Assembly: GCA_020634375.1 (NCBI GenBank)
Contig: JACKBX010000016.1
Coordinates: 1-54,077 of the forward strand
Direction of reading: 5' to 3'
Origin: Ardenticatenaceae bacterium
GTDB taxonomy: Bacteria > Chloroflexota > Anaerolineae > Promineifilales > Promineifilaceae
Length of the DNA: 54,077 nt
Each line of letters begins with the position of its first letter. Position 1 is the stretch's first letter. Shown one piece after another: positions 17,664 to 25,017 of this stretch. Made by a program: the position numbers and the translations under genes. The notes beneath the pieces are model-generated. The model saw nothing but the letters and a program-made list of their open reading frames with translations. It was not told the DNA's origin and did not search any database.

Positions 17664-19922
17664 ATGTTCGACCGCTTATTTTCTTACGTTTGGAACCGTT
17701 ACCGTCCCACAGAAGGGTGGGCGGTGTTGGGGCTGCTGTTGATGTTGGTCGTCACCGCGGCCATGGCGGTATCGGAAGCAAATTGGGTTGCGGAAGATAC
17801 TATTGTGCCTGTGGCTGCGGTAGCCGGATTGTTGATGGGGATGCTGTTAGCAAAACGGCCGCTTTCCCCCACTGCTGCCTGGATTTTTTTGGCACTTTAT
17901 GGCCTACTGTTTAACGGAGTGGGCTTGGGTAAACTGCTGCCGCCCTTCTCTGTCTGGCGTGGAGGTTGGCGAGAAACCAGCGCCTATTGGCGGGAAGCTG
18001 GGGCGTTGCTTTTTGATCGCACGGCAAGCTGGTTTGCCGCTTTGTTTGGCGGTGGGCGCAGCAATGAAACCATCGTATTTGCCCTGGGGTTGGGGTTGAC
18101 GGCATGGTTGTTGGCGGCATTTGCTGCCTGGAGCGTTTATCGGCTGCAACGGCCGTTAGCCGGGGTGGTGGTAATGGGGCTTGCACTGGCCGTTAATGGC
18201 TATTTTGGCGATGCGACACAGTGGCTGCCAGTTTATGTGGGGCTGACTGTGCTGCTGTTGGCGCTGGCGAACCTTGCCCTGATGCAGCGGCGTTGGACTG
18301 AAACGGCCGTTGATTACTCCAACGAAATCCAATTGGAACTGACCTTTTACGCCATGGGCGTTGCCATGACGTTGGTAGCCCTGACAGTTGCTTCGCCTGT
18401 ATCCAGCTTCCGCAAATGGGCAGCATATTTGGCGCAGCAGCCCATCGTGCAGGAAATTGACCAGACGTGGGATCGGCTTTTTGGCGGAGTGGCCTCCCCC
18501 GATGGGCCGGGCAGCGGGCCAGGATGGCCGGGCGGCAGCGGTGTGATGCCCCGTGCTTATTTGCTGGGCAATGCCCCAGAATTGAGCGAGACGGTGGTGA
18601 TGACGGCCGTTGTCACCTCTGCCACGACCAACCAACCCATCACGGGCGCGGAGATGACCGGACTGCACTGGCGCGGCCTCAGCTACCAGGTGTACACGGG
18701 CCGGGGCTGGACGATTAGCGAGGAGCGGCGCGAGGAACTGCCTGCCGGACAAGCCGTTTCCCTGCCGCCTCTGGCAGAGCAAACCCAATATTGGCAAACG
18801 GTGTATTGGCTGCTGGATGAGCGTGTGCTGCGTTATACGTTGGGGTTTCCGCTGCAATTTGATGAGCCGGTGACACTGCACTGGCGCGGCCTGACTGATT
18901 TTGTGCGCGTGCAGGGTCACGAGAGCACATACACGATGCTGACAACGCGGGCAACGGCCGTTCCCAATCTGCTGCGGGCAAGCCATGTTTCCAATGTGCC
19001 GGCGACTGTCCTGGCGCGGTACACGGCCCTGCCAGACAATGTGCCGCAGCGCGTGTTGGATTTGGCGCAGGATGTGGCTGGCGGCTTCAATAATCCATAT
19101 GACCAGGCGCGGGCGTTGGAGCAGTTTTTGCGCCAGTATGCCTACTCATTAGATGTGGCGGCTCCGCCAGCCGATGCGGATGTGGTCGAGTATTTTCTAT
19201 TCGAGGCGCAGCAGGGGTACTGCGATTATTACGCCTCAGCGATGGTGGTGATGGCCCGCAGCCTGGGGCTGCCTGCACGGATGGCTGTCGGATTTGCAGC
19301 GCAGGAGCCAGATGCGGCGGGCAGGCAAGTGGTGCGCCAAATCAATGGGCACTCGTGGGCGGAAGTGTATTTCGCAGATATGGGTTGGGTGGAGTTTGAA
19401 CCAACGGCGGGCTTTGTGTTGCCCAATGAGGCGGAAACGGCCGTTCCCACCTCCGATGAGACGCCATCCTCATTAGATGAATTGGTGCCACCGCCGCTGC
19501 CCGCTCAAGATGCACCCTCACGGCCGTTTAGCCGATGGTGGCTGGTGCTGTTTGCGGGCGTGGGCGTGGCTGGCGTTTGGTGGTGGCAGGCACGCCGTTT
19601 GGTGATCAGAAACGTGGTGGATGTGTACGGCCGTTTCCAGCAGCAAGCTGTCAAGCTGGGCGCACCGCCGCAAGCCAGCCAGACGCCGCACGAGTTTGCC
19701 GATCATTTTTTGCAGGGGTTACGGCCGTTGGCGCAGCATCCACGATTGGCAAAATGGGTAGAGGTGGTGCAGGAGCCGGTGCAGAGATTGACGGCCGTTT
19801 TTGAGCGCGTGCAGTACAGTCAGGATGAGGCGGGGGAGGGGGATACGGCCGTTGCGCAAAGTTTGTGGCAACGTTTGCGGCAGCCGATGGTGTGGTTGCG
19901 GTTGTTTCGTAGAATGAAGTAG
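17664..19922 (+). CDS. TgpA-like membrane transglutaminase (DUF3488-transglutaminase-DUF4129)
   Basis: The 752-residue protein begins with about six membrane helices (residues ~15-250). A beta-rich extracytoplasmic region follows, then the transglutaminase core at ~480-585, one more helix at ~620-640 and a cytoplasmic DUF4129-like tail. Catalytic Cys520 (QGYCDYYASAMVVMARSLG) and His563 (GHSWAEVYF) are present. The third triad position reads VEFEPTAG, with Glu579 where Asp is usual; this is seen in related proteins and may still work. It would cleave or crosslink peptides outside the membrane. It follows the DUF58 gene by 47 bases that contain AATTAGCAA-type repeats. The pair is a common functional unit. 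Confidence 0.9.
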   Translation: MFDRLFSYVWNRYRPTEGWAVLGLLLMLVVTAAMAVSEANWVAEDTIVPVAAVAGLLMGMLLAKRPLSPTAAWIFLALYGLLFNGVGLGKLLPPFSVWRGGWRETSAYWREAGALLFDRTASWFAALFGGGRSNETIVFALGLGLTAWLLAAFAAWSVYRLQRPLAGVVVMGLALAVNGYFGDATQWLPVYVGLTVLLLALANLALMQRRWTETAVDYSNEIQLELTFYAMGVAMTLVALTVASPVSSFRKWAAYLAQQPIVQEIDQTWDRLFGGVASPDGPGSGPGWPGGSGVMPRAYLLGNAPELSETVVMTAVVTSATTNQPITGAEMTGLHWRGLSYQVYTGRGWTISEERREELPAGQAVSLPPLAEQTQYWQTVYWLLDERVLRYTLGFPLQFDEPVTLHWRGLTDFVRVQGHESTYTMLTTRATAVPNLLRASHVSNVPATVLARYTALPDNVPQRVLDLAQDVAGGFNNPYDQARALEQFLRQYAYSLDVAAPPADADVVEYFLFEAQQGYCDYYASAMVVMARSLGLPARMAVGFAAQEPDAAGRQVVRQINGHSWAEVYFADMGWVEFEPTAGFVLPNEAETAVPTSDETPSSLDELVPPPLPAQDAPSRPFSRWWLVLFAGVGVAGVWWWQARRLVIRNVVDVYGRFQQQAVKLGAPPQASQTPHEFADHFLQGLRPLAQHPRLAKWVEVVQEPVQRLTAVFERVQYSQDEAGEGDTAVAQSLWQRLRQPMVWLRLFRRMK

Positions 19923-19946
19923 AGGCATGGCGTCGCCATGCCTCTA
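19920..19946. terminator. Strong bidirectional terminator hairpin
   Basis: TAGAGGCATGGCG pairs with CGCCATGCCTCTA, 13 perfect base pairs around a single T. It overlaps the stop codon of the transglutaminase gene and lies just before the end of the convergent oxidoreductase gamma gene. A short T run (CTTTTTA) follows on the + side. Confidence 0.8.
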
Positions 19947-19952
19947 CGCTTT

Positions 19953-20504
19953 TTACGCTACTGTCTCTTGTTGTGCCGCTTCGTAGCCCAATTCCAGCAC
20001 GCGGAAATTAGCGTTTAGCAGCTTGGCTTTGCTCGCTGGCAGGTGGTCGCGCAGCGCTTGTTTGATGGCATCGAGGGTGAGGAACGGCCGTTTCGCCAGC
20101 ATCGCGCCTAGCGTTGCCATGTTCATCATTTTAGTGCTGCCCTGCTTCTCGGCAATGGCGTTGGCCGGAACATACACCACATCCACGTCGGTGCGGTCGG
20201 CAACGGCCGTTACGATAGAACTGTTGATCACAAACAGGCCGTCTGGCTTCACCAGCCCTTCATATTTTTCAAAAGAGGGCAGATTGAGCGCCACAGCAAT
20301 GTCCGGTTTATTCACCAATGGCGCACCGATGGCTTCATCGCTGATGATGACTGTACAGTTTGCCGTGCCACCGCGCATCTCTGGCCCATACGAGGGAATC
20401 CAGGTGACATGATAGCCGTTGTCCATCCCGGCATAGGCCAATAATTGCCCGGCAAATAAGACCCCTTGGCCCCCAAATCCTGAAATGACAATTGATGTTT
20501 GCAT
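19953..20504 (-). CDS. 2-oxoacid:ferredoxin oxidoreductase, gamma subunit
   Basis: The 183-residue protein has the gamma-subunit signature: VISGFGGQGVLFAGQLLAYA, then WIPSYGPEMRGGTANC and later GSTKMMNMATLGAML. In this enzyme class the gamma chain supports binding of coenzyme A and the transfer of the acyl group. It is the last gene of a five-gene minus-strand operon (ferredoxin, alpha, beta, aminotransferase, this gene). GGAGAAAAATT precedes the start. It ends beside the strong terminator at 19920. Confidence 0.93.
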   Translation of the reverse strand: MQTSIVISGFGGQGVLFAGQLLAYAGMDNGYHVTWIPSYGPEMRGGTANCTVIISDEAIGAPLVNKPDIAVALNLPSFEKYEGLVKPDGLFVINSSIVTAVADRTDVDVVYVPANAIAEKQGSTKMMNMATLGAMLAKRPFLTLDAIKQALRDHLPASKAKLLNANFRVLELGYEAAQQETVA

Positions 20505-20524
20505 AATTTTTCTCCAACTGGTTG

Positions 20525-21775
20525 TTAGTCGCTGGTTGCGAGTTGCTCTTTGCTGGTTATGTGTTGGTGCAGCACTTCGCCGATGCGCCGGATGCCAATT
20601 TCGATTTGTTCTGGCTGTGCATTAGAAAAGTTGAGGCGCATGGTGTTCAATCCGCCGCCCTGTGGGAAGAAAGCTGTGCCTGGCACAAAGGCCACATTAT
20701 TTTCGATGGCTTTCGCCAATATGTCGGCGGCATCCATCCCTTTGGGCAGCCGCGCCCACAGGAACAACCCGCCTTTTGGACGCGTCCAGGTGACGTCTGA
20801 CGGGAAAAAGCGGGTCATGGCGTCCAGCATTACGTCGCGTCGTTCGCGGTAGACGCGACGAATCAGGTTGACGTGTTCTTCTAAAAAGCCGTTTTGTATC
20901 ACTTCGTAGGCGACCATCTGGTTAATGCTGCTGGTGTGCAAATCTATGCCTTGTTTTGCCATCACGCAGCGGCGAATGACATCGGCGGGAGCGACCATCC
21001 ACGCCAGGCGCAGCCCTGGGGCTAGGGTCTTGGAGAAGGTGCTGAGATAGATGACGTTGCCTTGTTCGTAACGGCCGTAAGCCCCATTCAAACGCTGTGC
21101 ATCCATTGTCAACAGCGAGGGCAGGTCATCCCCTTCAAAGCGCAGTGCCTGATAGGGATCGTCTTCAATGATGGGGCAGCCATACTGATCGGCCGTTTCC
21201 ACCAGTTTCTTGCGCCGTTCCCCAGAAAGGGTAAATCCGCCCGGATTCTGGAAATTGGGCAGCACGTACATGAATTTCGGCGCGACACGCAGTGCTTCTG
21301 GCAAGTCGTCAACACAAAGGCCATCATCATCAGCAGGCACACTGACAAAATCAGCCTGATAGCTGCGCCACGCCTGCAATGCGCCCAGATAAGTTGGCTG
21401 TTCGGTGAGTACCTTATCGCCGGGGTTCAGCAGAATTTTGCCCACAATGTCCAGCGCCTGCTGTGAGCCGCTGGTGATGAGGACATTATCCGCTGTGGCG
21501 TGTACCCCTTGCTTGTGTAGCTGCTCAACAATGAATTCGCGCAGGGGCAAGTAGCCTTCGGTGGTGCTGTATTGCAGCGCGGCTGCGCCGTGTTCGGCCA
21601 GCACTTTTTGTGTGGCAGCATCAAATTGCTGCACGGGAAATAATTCTGGCGCGGGCAACCCTCCGGCAAAAGAGATAAGGTTGGGGCGCTGTGTTAACTT
21701 TAGCAGCTCCCGAATGGCTGAACTGCCCATGCGTTCCATACGCTGTGCGTAACGTTGGTTCCACGGTGTGGTCAT
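20525..21775 (-). CDS. PLP-dependent class I/II aminotransferase (LysN/2-aminoadipate type)
   Basis: The 416-residue protein has the fold-type I pattern: SFAGGLPAPELFP near the start, LQYSTTEGYLPLREFI, ITSGSQQALDIVGK, the PNFQNPGG asparagine motif, IIEDDPY and the PLP lysine Lys249 in STFSKTLAPGLRLAW. These match multi-substrate aminotransferases of the LysN/MocR-like group, which act on 2-aminoadipate, branched-chain or aromatic amino acids. Being inside the 2-oxoacid oxidoreductase operon, it probably supplies the 2-oxoacid that the complex then oxidises to acyl-CoA. AAGGAG lies upstream at good spacing. The exact substrate cannot be told. Confidence 0.92.
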   Translation of the reverse strand: MTTPWNQRYAQRMERMGSSAIRELLKLTQRPNLISFAGGLPAPELFPVQQFDAATQKVLAEHGAAALQYSTTEGYLPLREFIVEQLHKQGVHATADNVLITSGSQQALDIVGKILLNPGDKVLTEQPTYLGALQAWRSYQADFVSVPADDDGLCVDDLPEALRVAPKFMYVLPNFQNPGGFTLSGERRKKLVETADQYGCPIIEDDPYQALRFEGDDLPSLLTMDAQRLNGAYGRYEQGNVIYLSTFSKTLAPGLRLAWMVAPADVIRRCVMAKQGIDLHTSSINQMVAYEVIQNGFLEEHVNLIRRVYRERRDVMLDAMTRFFPSDVTWTRPKGGLFLWARLPKGMDAADILAKAIENNVAFVPGTAFFPQGGGLNTMRLNFSNAQPEQIEIGIRRIGEVLHQHITSKEQLATSD

Positions 21776-21811
21776 TTTTGCTCCTTGAATGGTGGCAAAC
21801 TTGCCACTTGC

Positions 21812-22606
21812 TTATCGGCCTCTGCCCCGCTTGCTTTGCAGCTCTTCGTGTACTTTGTAGTCGCCAAGGGGGTAAGTGGGAACCATGTTGTCGCGCACCC
21901 AGCTTAGGGCTTCGTTGGGCGTCATCTTCCAGTTGGTGGGGCAGGAGGACAGCAGTTCCACTACGCTGAATCCTAGTCCTTTTTGCTGTGCTTCAAAGGC
22001 GGTTTGGATGGCCTTTTTGGCCTGGATGACGTGGCGGGCATCGTGCATGCTGCGGCGCACGCTGTAGGCTGTGCCGGGAATGCTGCCCAGAATTTCGGCA
22101 ATGTGAATGGGATTGCCGGTAAGTTTAATGTCCCGGCCGAAAGGTGAGGAGGTGGTGTGTTGTCCGGGCAGGGTGGTGGGGGCCATTTGTCCGCCGGTCA
22201 TGCCGTAGATGGCGTTGTTGAGAAAGATGACAGTGATATTTTCGCCGCGAATGGCTGCGTGCATGGTTTCGGCCAGGCCAATGGAGGCCAGGTCGCCATC
22301 TCCCTGGTAGGTGAAGACGATTTTGTCGGGGTTGACGCGCTTGACGCCGGTTGCCATGGCGCAAGCACGGCCGTGTGCGGCTTCGGCGGCGTCTACGTCG
22401 AAATATTTATAGGAAAAGACGGAGCAGCCCACAGAGGCAACGAGGACGGCGTCCTCTTGCATCCCCAGTTCAGACAGCACTTCGGCGACGAGGCGATGGG
22501 CTGTGCCGTGAGTACAGCCGGGGCAGTAGTGGGTGTAGAGGTCGGCCAGGGCGTCCGGCCGTTGGTAAACGAGTTTTTCGGTTATGTCAGCGGTTAATGT
22601 AGCCAT
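21812..22606 (-). CDS. 2-oxoacid:ferredoxin oxidoreductase, beta subunit (thiamine diphosphate binding)
   Basis: The 264-residue beta chain has the N-terminal CPGCTHG cysteine motif and the thiamine-binding stretch TYQGDGDLASIGLAE followed by FLNNAIYGMTGGQ. These hold thiamine diphosphate and Mg2+, where the 2-oxoacid is decarboxylated. Its start overlaps the end of the alpha gene by 20 bases, so translation is likely coupled. The aminotransferase gene follows 36 bases later. Confidence 0.94.
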   Translation of the reverse strand: MATLTADITEKLVYQRPDALADLYTHYCPGCTHGTAHRLVAEVLSELGMQEDAVLVASVGCSVFSYKYFDVDAAEAAHGRACAMATGVKRVNPDKIVFTYQGDGDLASIGLAETMHAAIRGENITVIFLNNAIYGMTGGQMAPTTLPGQHTTSSPFGRDIKLTGNPIHIAEILGSIPGTAYSVRRSMHDARHVIQAKKAIQTAFEAQQKGLGFSVVELLSSCPTNWKMTPNEALSWVRDNMVPTYPLGDYKVHEELQSKRGRGR

Positions 22607-23702
22607 TGCTTCCCTCCGGGGTGGTTTCAGGTTGTGCGGCTGGGTTGATCAGGTTGAGGATTTGCGTTTCGATTTCTTCGGGCATGGGGATGGCGCCACC
22701 CATACGGCCGTAAAATTTCACCGGCAGGCCGCGCCCCACAGCCAGGCGTACATCGTGCAGCATTTGCCCGGCGTTCATCTCGGTGACGAGGAAGCCTTTG
22801 ACACGGCCGTTATCAGCCAAATCGGTAAGCTGTTGTTCGGGGAAGGGCCAGAGGCTGATGGGGCGGAACAGCCCCACAGGGATACCTTGACGGCGTAGCG
22901 TTTGTACGGCCGTTTTCGCCACGCGAGCGGCCGTGCCAAATGCCACCACCACGTATTCCGCATCCTCCAATTCATACGCTTCGTAGCGTACTTCATTCTT
23001 CTCAATGATTGCCAGCTTGGCTTGTAATTTGCGGTTGAACTCTTCCAGTAACGACGCGCCGAGATAAATGGAGCTGATCAAGTTTTGCTCCCGGTCTTTT
23101 TTGCCTGTCAATGACCAGGTGGGACGGGGGCGTAGTTCTTGCATGGGCGGCAGCTCTGCCGGCTCCATCATTTGCCCCAACGAGCCATCGGCAACCACAA
23201 AAACGAGCGTGCGATATTTGTCGGCCAGATCAAAAGCCAGCCCCATCATATCAATGGCCTCCTGAATGGTGGAGGGGGCCAGCACAATAGGATGAAAATC
23301 ACCGTGCCCGGCGCTTTTTGTGACCTGGTTGTAATCACCCTGGCTGGGCTGGATATTGCCCAAACCAGGGCCGCCACGAATCACGTCTACAATCACCACT
23401 GGCACTTCCGAACCGGCAATGTAGCTAATGCCCTCTTGCATCAAGCTGATGCCGGGGCTGCTGGATGAGGTCATCACCCGTGCTCCAGCCGCCGCCGCGC
23501 CATAAACCATGTTAATAGCGGCGACTTCGCTCTCTGCTTGCAAAAAGGTGCGGCCTAATTCGATCATGCGGCTGGACATATGCTCCAGCAATTCCGTTTG
23601 TGGCGTGATGGGGTAGCCAAAATAAGCCTCGCAGCCAGCACGTACGGCCGCTTCGGCAATGGCGACGTTTCCTTTGAGTAATTCTTTGGTCATGGGCTTC
23701 AT
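22587..23702 (-). CDS. vorB: 2-oxoacid:ferredoxin oxidoreductase, alpha subunit (VorB-like)
   Basis: The 371-residue alpha chain matches subunits called VorB (3-methyl-2-oxobutanoate dehydrogenase, ferredoxin): LLKGNVAIAEAAVRAGCEAY, FGYPITPQTELLEHMS, SEVAAINMVYGAAAAGARVM, TSSSSPGISLMQEGISYIAG and GGPGLGNIQPSQGDY. The complex oxidatively decarboxylates branched-chain 2-oxoacids to acyl-CoA and reduces ferredoxin; the true substrate range can be wider. The ATG overlaps the ferredoxin gene stop by four bases and the stop overlaps the beta gene by 20, so the operon is tightly coupled. The gene symbol is by family resemblance. Confidence 0.92.
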   Translation of the reverse strand: MKPMTKELLKGNVAIAEAAVRAGCEAYFGYPITPQTELLEHMSSRMIELGRTFLQAESEVAAINMVYGAAAAGARVMTSSSSPGISLMQEGISYIAGSEVPVVIVDVIRGGPGLGNIQPSQGDYNQVTKSAGHGDFHPIVLAPSTIQEAIDMMGLAFDLADKYRTLVFVVADGSLGQMMEPAELPPMQELRPRPTWSLTGKKDREQNLISSIYLGASLLEEFNRKLQAKLAIIEKNEVRYEAYELEDAEYVVVAFGTAARVAKTAVQTLRRQGIPVGLFRPISLWPFPEQQLTDLADNGRVKGFLVTEMNAGQMLHDVRLAVGRGLPVKFYGRMGGAIPMPEEIETQILNLINPAAQPETTPEGSNGYINR

Positions 23703-23950
23703 ACCTCCAGTGCGACTTGGGCTTTCGGAGTAGGTACGTCACGAAAGACGGTGATACAAGCATCTGGACAAACGACCGCGCAAAGGGCGCAGCCGGTGCA
23801 GGCGTGGTTGGGGTCTGCCAACAGTGCCGGTCTGTACCCTTTGGCATTGAAGGTATCTGCCAAAGAGATGACATCTTGCGGACATGCCTCCAGACAGAGT
23901 TCACACCCTTTACACCGTTCTACATCAATAACAATACGACCTGTTGCCAT
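23699..23950 (-). CDS. 2[4Fe-4S] ferredoxin, delta subunit of the 2-oxoacid oxidoreductase
   Basis: This 83-residue protein carries two cluster motifs: CKGCELCLEACP and CTGCALCAVVCPDAC. It is the electron-transfer (delta/VorD-like) subunit of the complex encoded downstream. I chose ATG 23950, preceded by a good GGAGG. The frame is open to 24034, but the added residues have no ferredoxin character. It is the first gene of the operon, so its promoter should lie in the 400-bp gap upstream. Confidence 0.92.
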   Translation of the reverse strand: MATGRIVIDVERCKGCELCLEACPQDVISLADTFNAKGYRPALLADPNHACTGCALCAVVCPDACITVFRDVPTPKAQVALEV

Positions 23951-24357
23951 GAAAAATCCTCCGTTCAGTGGACTAAAATCTGTGGGATTAACGACTTTGG
24001 ATTTGTGATTGCCTACGCTTTGATGAGCGGGCAATAAGGAAATCCTTTTCTAAATATCAGCAGCAGGAACGCGGGAATTCACAGAGAATTTTGAATTAAT
24101 CTCTGTGTCTCCTCTGCGTTCCAATTTGAATGTTTTTGGAAAGTGCGAGCATGTGAAATGATGCTGCAAATGGCTTTCATATCACTGTCAGTATCGCAGA
24201 AAGGAACGGCCGTTGACAGTGATAAACAGCAGTCAATCCCCTGCGGAATGTCATGTTGTCATATTTGTCTATAAAAATGGTGAAATGGTTGTGCACATTG
24301 TGCAATTTTGGGGCGTGAAACGTAAAACGTGACAGCTTCTTTTTCACGTTTCACGTT
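23951..24357. promoter_or_regulatory. Intergenic region upstream of the Vor-like operon
   Basis: About 400 bases without a gene separate the 3' end of lutC-like from the ferredoxin start; both genes read leftward. Contents: a repeat of CACAGAGAA and CTCTGCGTTCC type (about 24062-24120); a perfect 11-bp dyad TATCACTGTCA/TGACAGTGATA at 24180-24190 and 24214-24224, with a palindrome copy inside its loop (~24205); an AT-rich stretch (24255-24300); and a long inverted repeat (24314-24369). The operon promoter is expected here, but I could not assign -10/-35 boxes with confidence. Confidence 0.5.
24180..24224. promoter_or_regulatory. Candidate operator dyad before the Vor-like operon
   Basis: TATCACTGTCA at 24180-24190 and TGACAGTGATA at 24214-24224 are exact inverted copies, 23 bases apart. 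An AACGGCCGTT copy lies in the loop. They sit about 230 bases upstream of the ferredoxin start. It could be a regulator site or a long hairpin; I cannot tell which. Confidence 0.4.
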
Positions 24358-24369
24358 TTACGTTTCACG
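24314..24369. repeat. Inverted repeat of CGTGAAACGT units at the end of lutC-like gene
   Basis: CGTGAAACGTAAAACGTG at 24314-24331 pairs perfectly (18 bp) with 24352-24369. The right arm contains the stop codon and last codons (Arg-Glu-Thr-stop) of the lutC-like gene, so the gene now ends inside the repeat. It can also act as a terminator for the lut operon. The same units occur at 5508-5558 and, shorter, at about 11761-11782. Confidence 0.7.
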
Positions 24370-24993
24370 GTAGAGGATAACGATAAACCGCTTTGGCCCA
24401 TGCACGCCAATCGCCATCGTTTGTTCGATGTCGGCCGTTTTGCTGGGGCCGCTGACAAAAGTCATGTTTGCGGGCAGGTCACCCGTGCGGGAGGCGGTAA
24501 AGGTGAAGAGGTCGGTGGTGAGGCAGTTGGTGGGCAGCAGGGCGATGTGGACGGGCGGGAACAGCGTCGCCACACGGCTTTTGCCGGGGCCGCTGCGGAT
24601 GACGAGCGTGCCGGTTTCGGCGATGGCTGCCGCGCCGCTGCTAAGGCCCGCGTCGGCAGTGGCAGAAAAGTCGCGCAAATCGCCCGTGCTTTGCCCAACG
24701 ATGTGCCATTGAATGGCAGGCCAGCGTTCGGCCAAATTTAGGTCGCTCAGCGGCACTTCGTCGTTGCAAACGACGCGCTTTGCGCCTAGTTCGGTCAGGA
24801 TTTCGCCGAGTTTTTGCGCCGCCGTTTCCAGGTTGGGGGTGAGGTGGGGTTCACCGTGCACGGCCGTTAGCGCCGCCACAAACTGCTCTGCCAAATCATC
24901 AAACCCTTGCTGTGTTTGCCACATTGGGGGCATGGCAGTATCACGCTGCTGCATTTTCAAGCGGGATAAAATATTTGTGCGTGTTTGCGTCAT
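24358..24993 (-). CDS. lutC: LutC-like LUD-domain protein
   Basis: The 211-residue protein is one LUD domain, as in LutC of L-lactate oxidation. Visible features are AGLSSGAAAIAETGTLVI, then SRVATLFPPVHIALLP and a C-terminal GVHGPKRFIVIL strand. LutABC together oxidise L-lactate to pyruvate; the LutC role is uncertain. It is the last gene of the operon, separated from lutB by an inserted lipoprotein gene; the spacer to that gene is 24 bases. AAGGA precedes the start. The C-terminus is encoded by an inverted repeat. Family membership is firm; lactate as the substrate is by homology. Confidence 0.9.
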   Translation of the reverse strand: MTQTRTNILSRLKMQQRDTAMPPMWQTQQGFDDLAEQFVAALTAVHGEPHLTPNLETAAQKLGEILTELGAKRVVCNDEVPLSDLNLAERWPAIQWHIVGQSTGDLRDFSATADAGLSSGAAAIAETGTLVIRSGPGKSRVATLFPPVHIALLPTNCLTTDLFTFTASRTGDLPANMTFVSGPSKTADIEQTMAIGVHGPKRFIVILYRET

Positions 24994-25017
24994 ATTGATC
25001 TGTCCTTGTTGTATCAG

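Noticed and set aside
23951..24034. N-terminal extension of the ferredoxin
   Set aside because: Added residues have no ferredoxin character, and GGAGG directly precedes the inner ATG at 23950.
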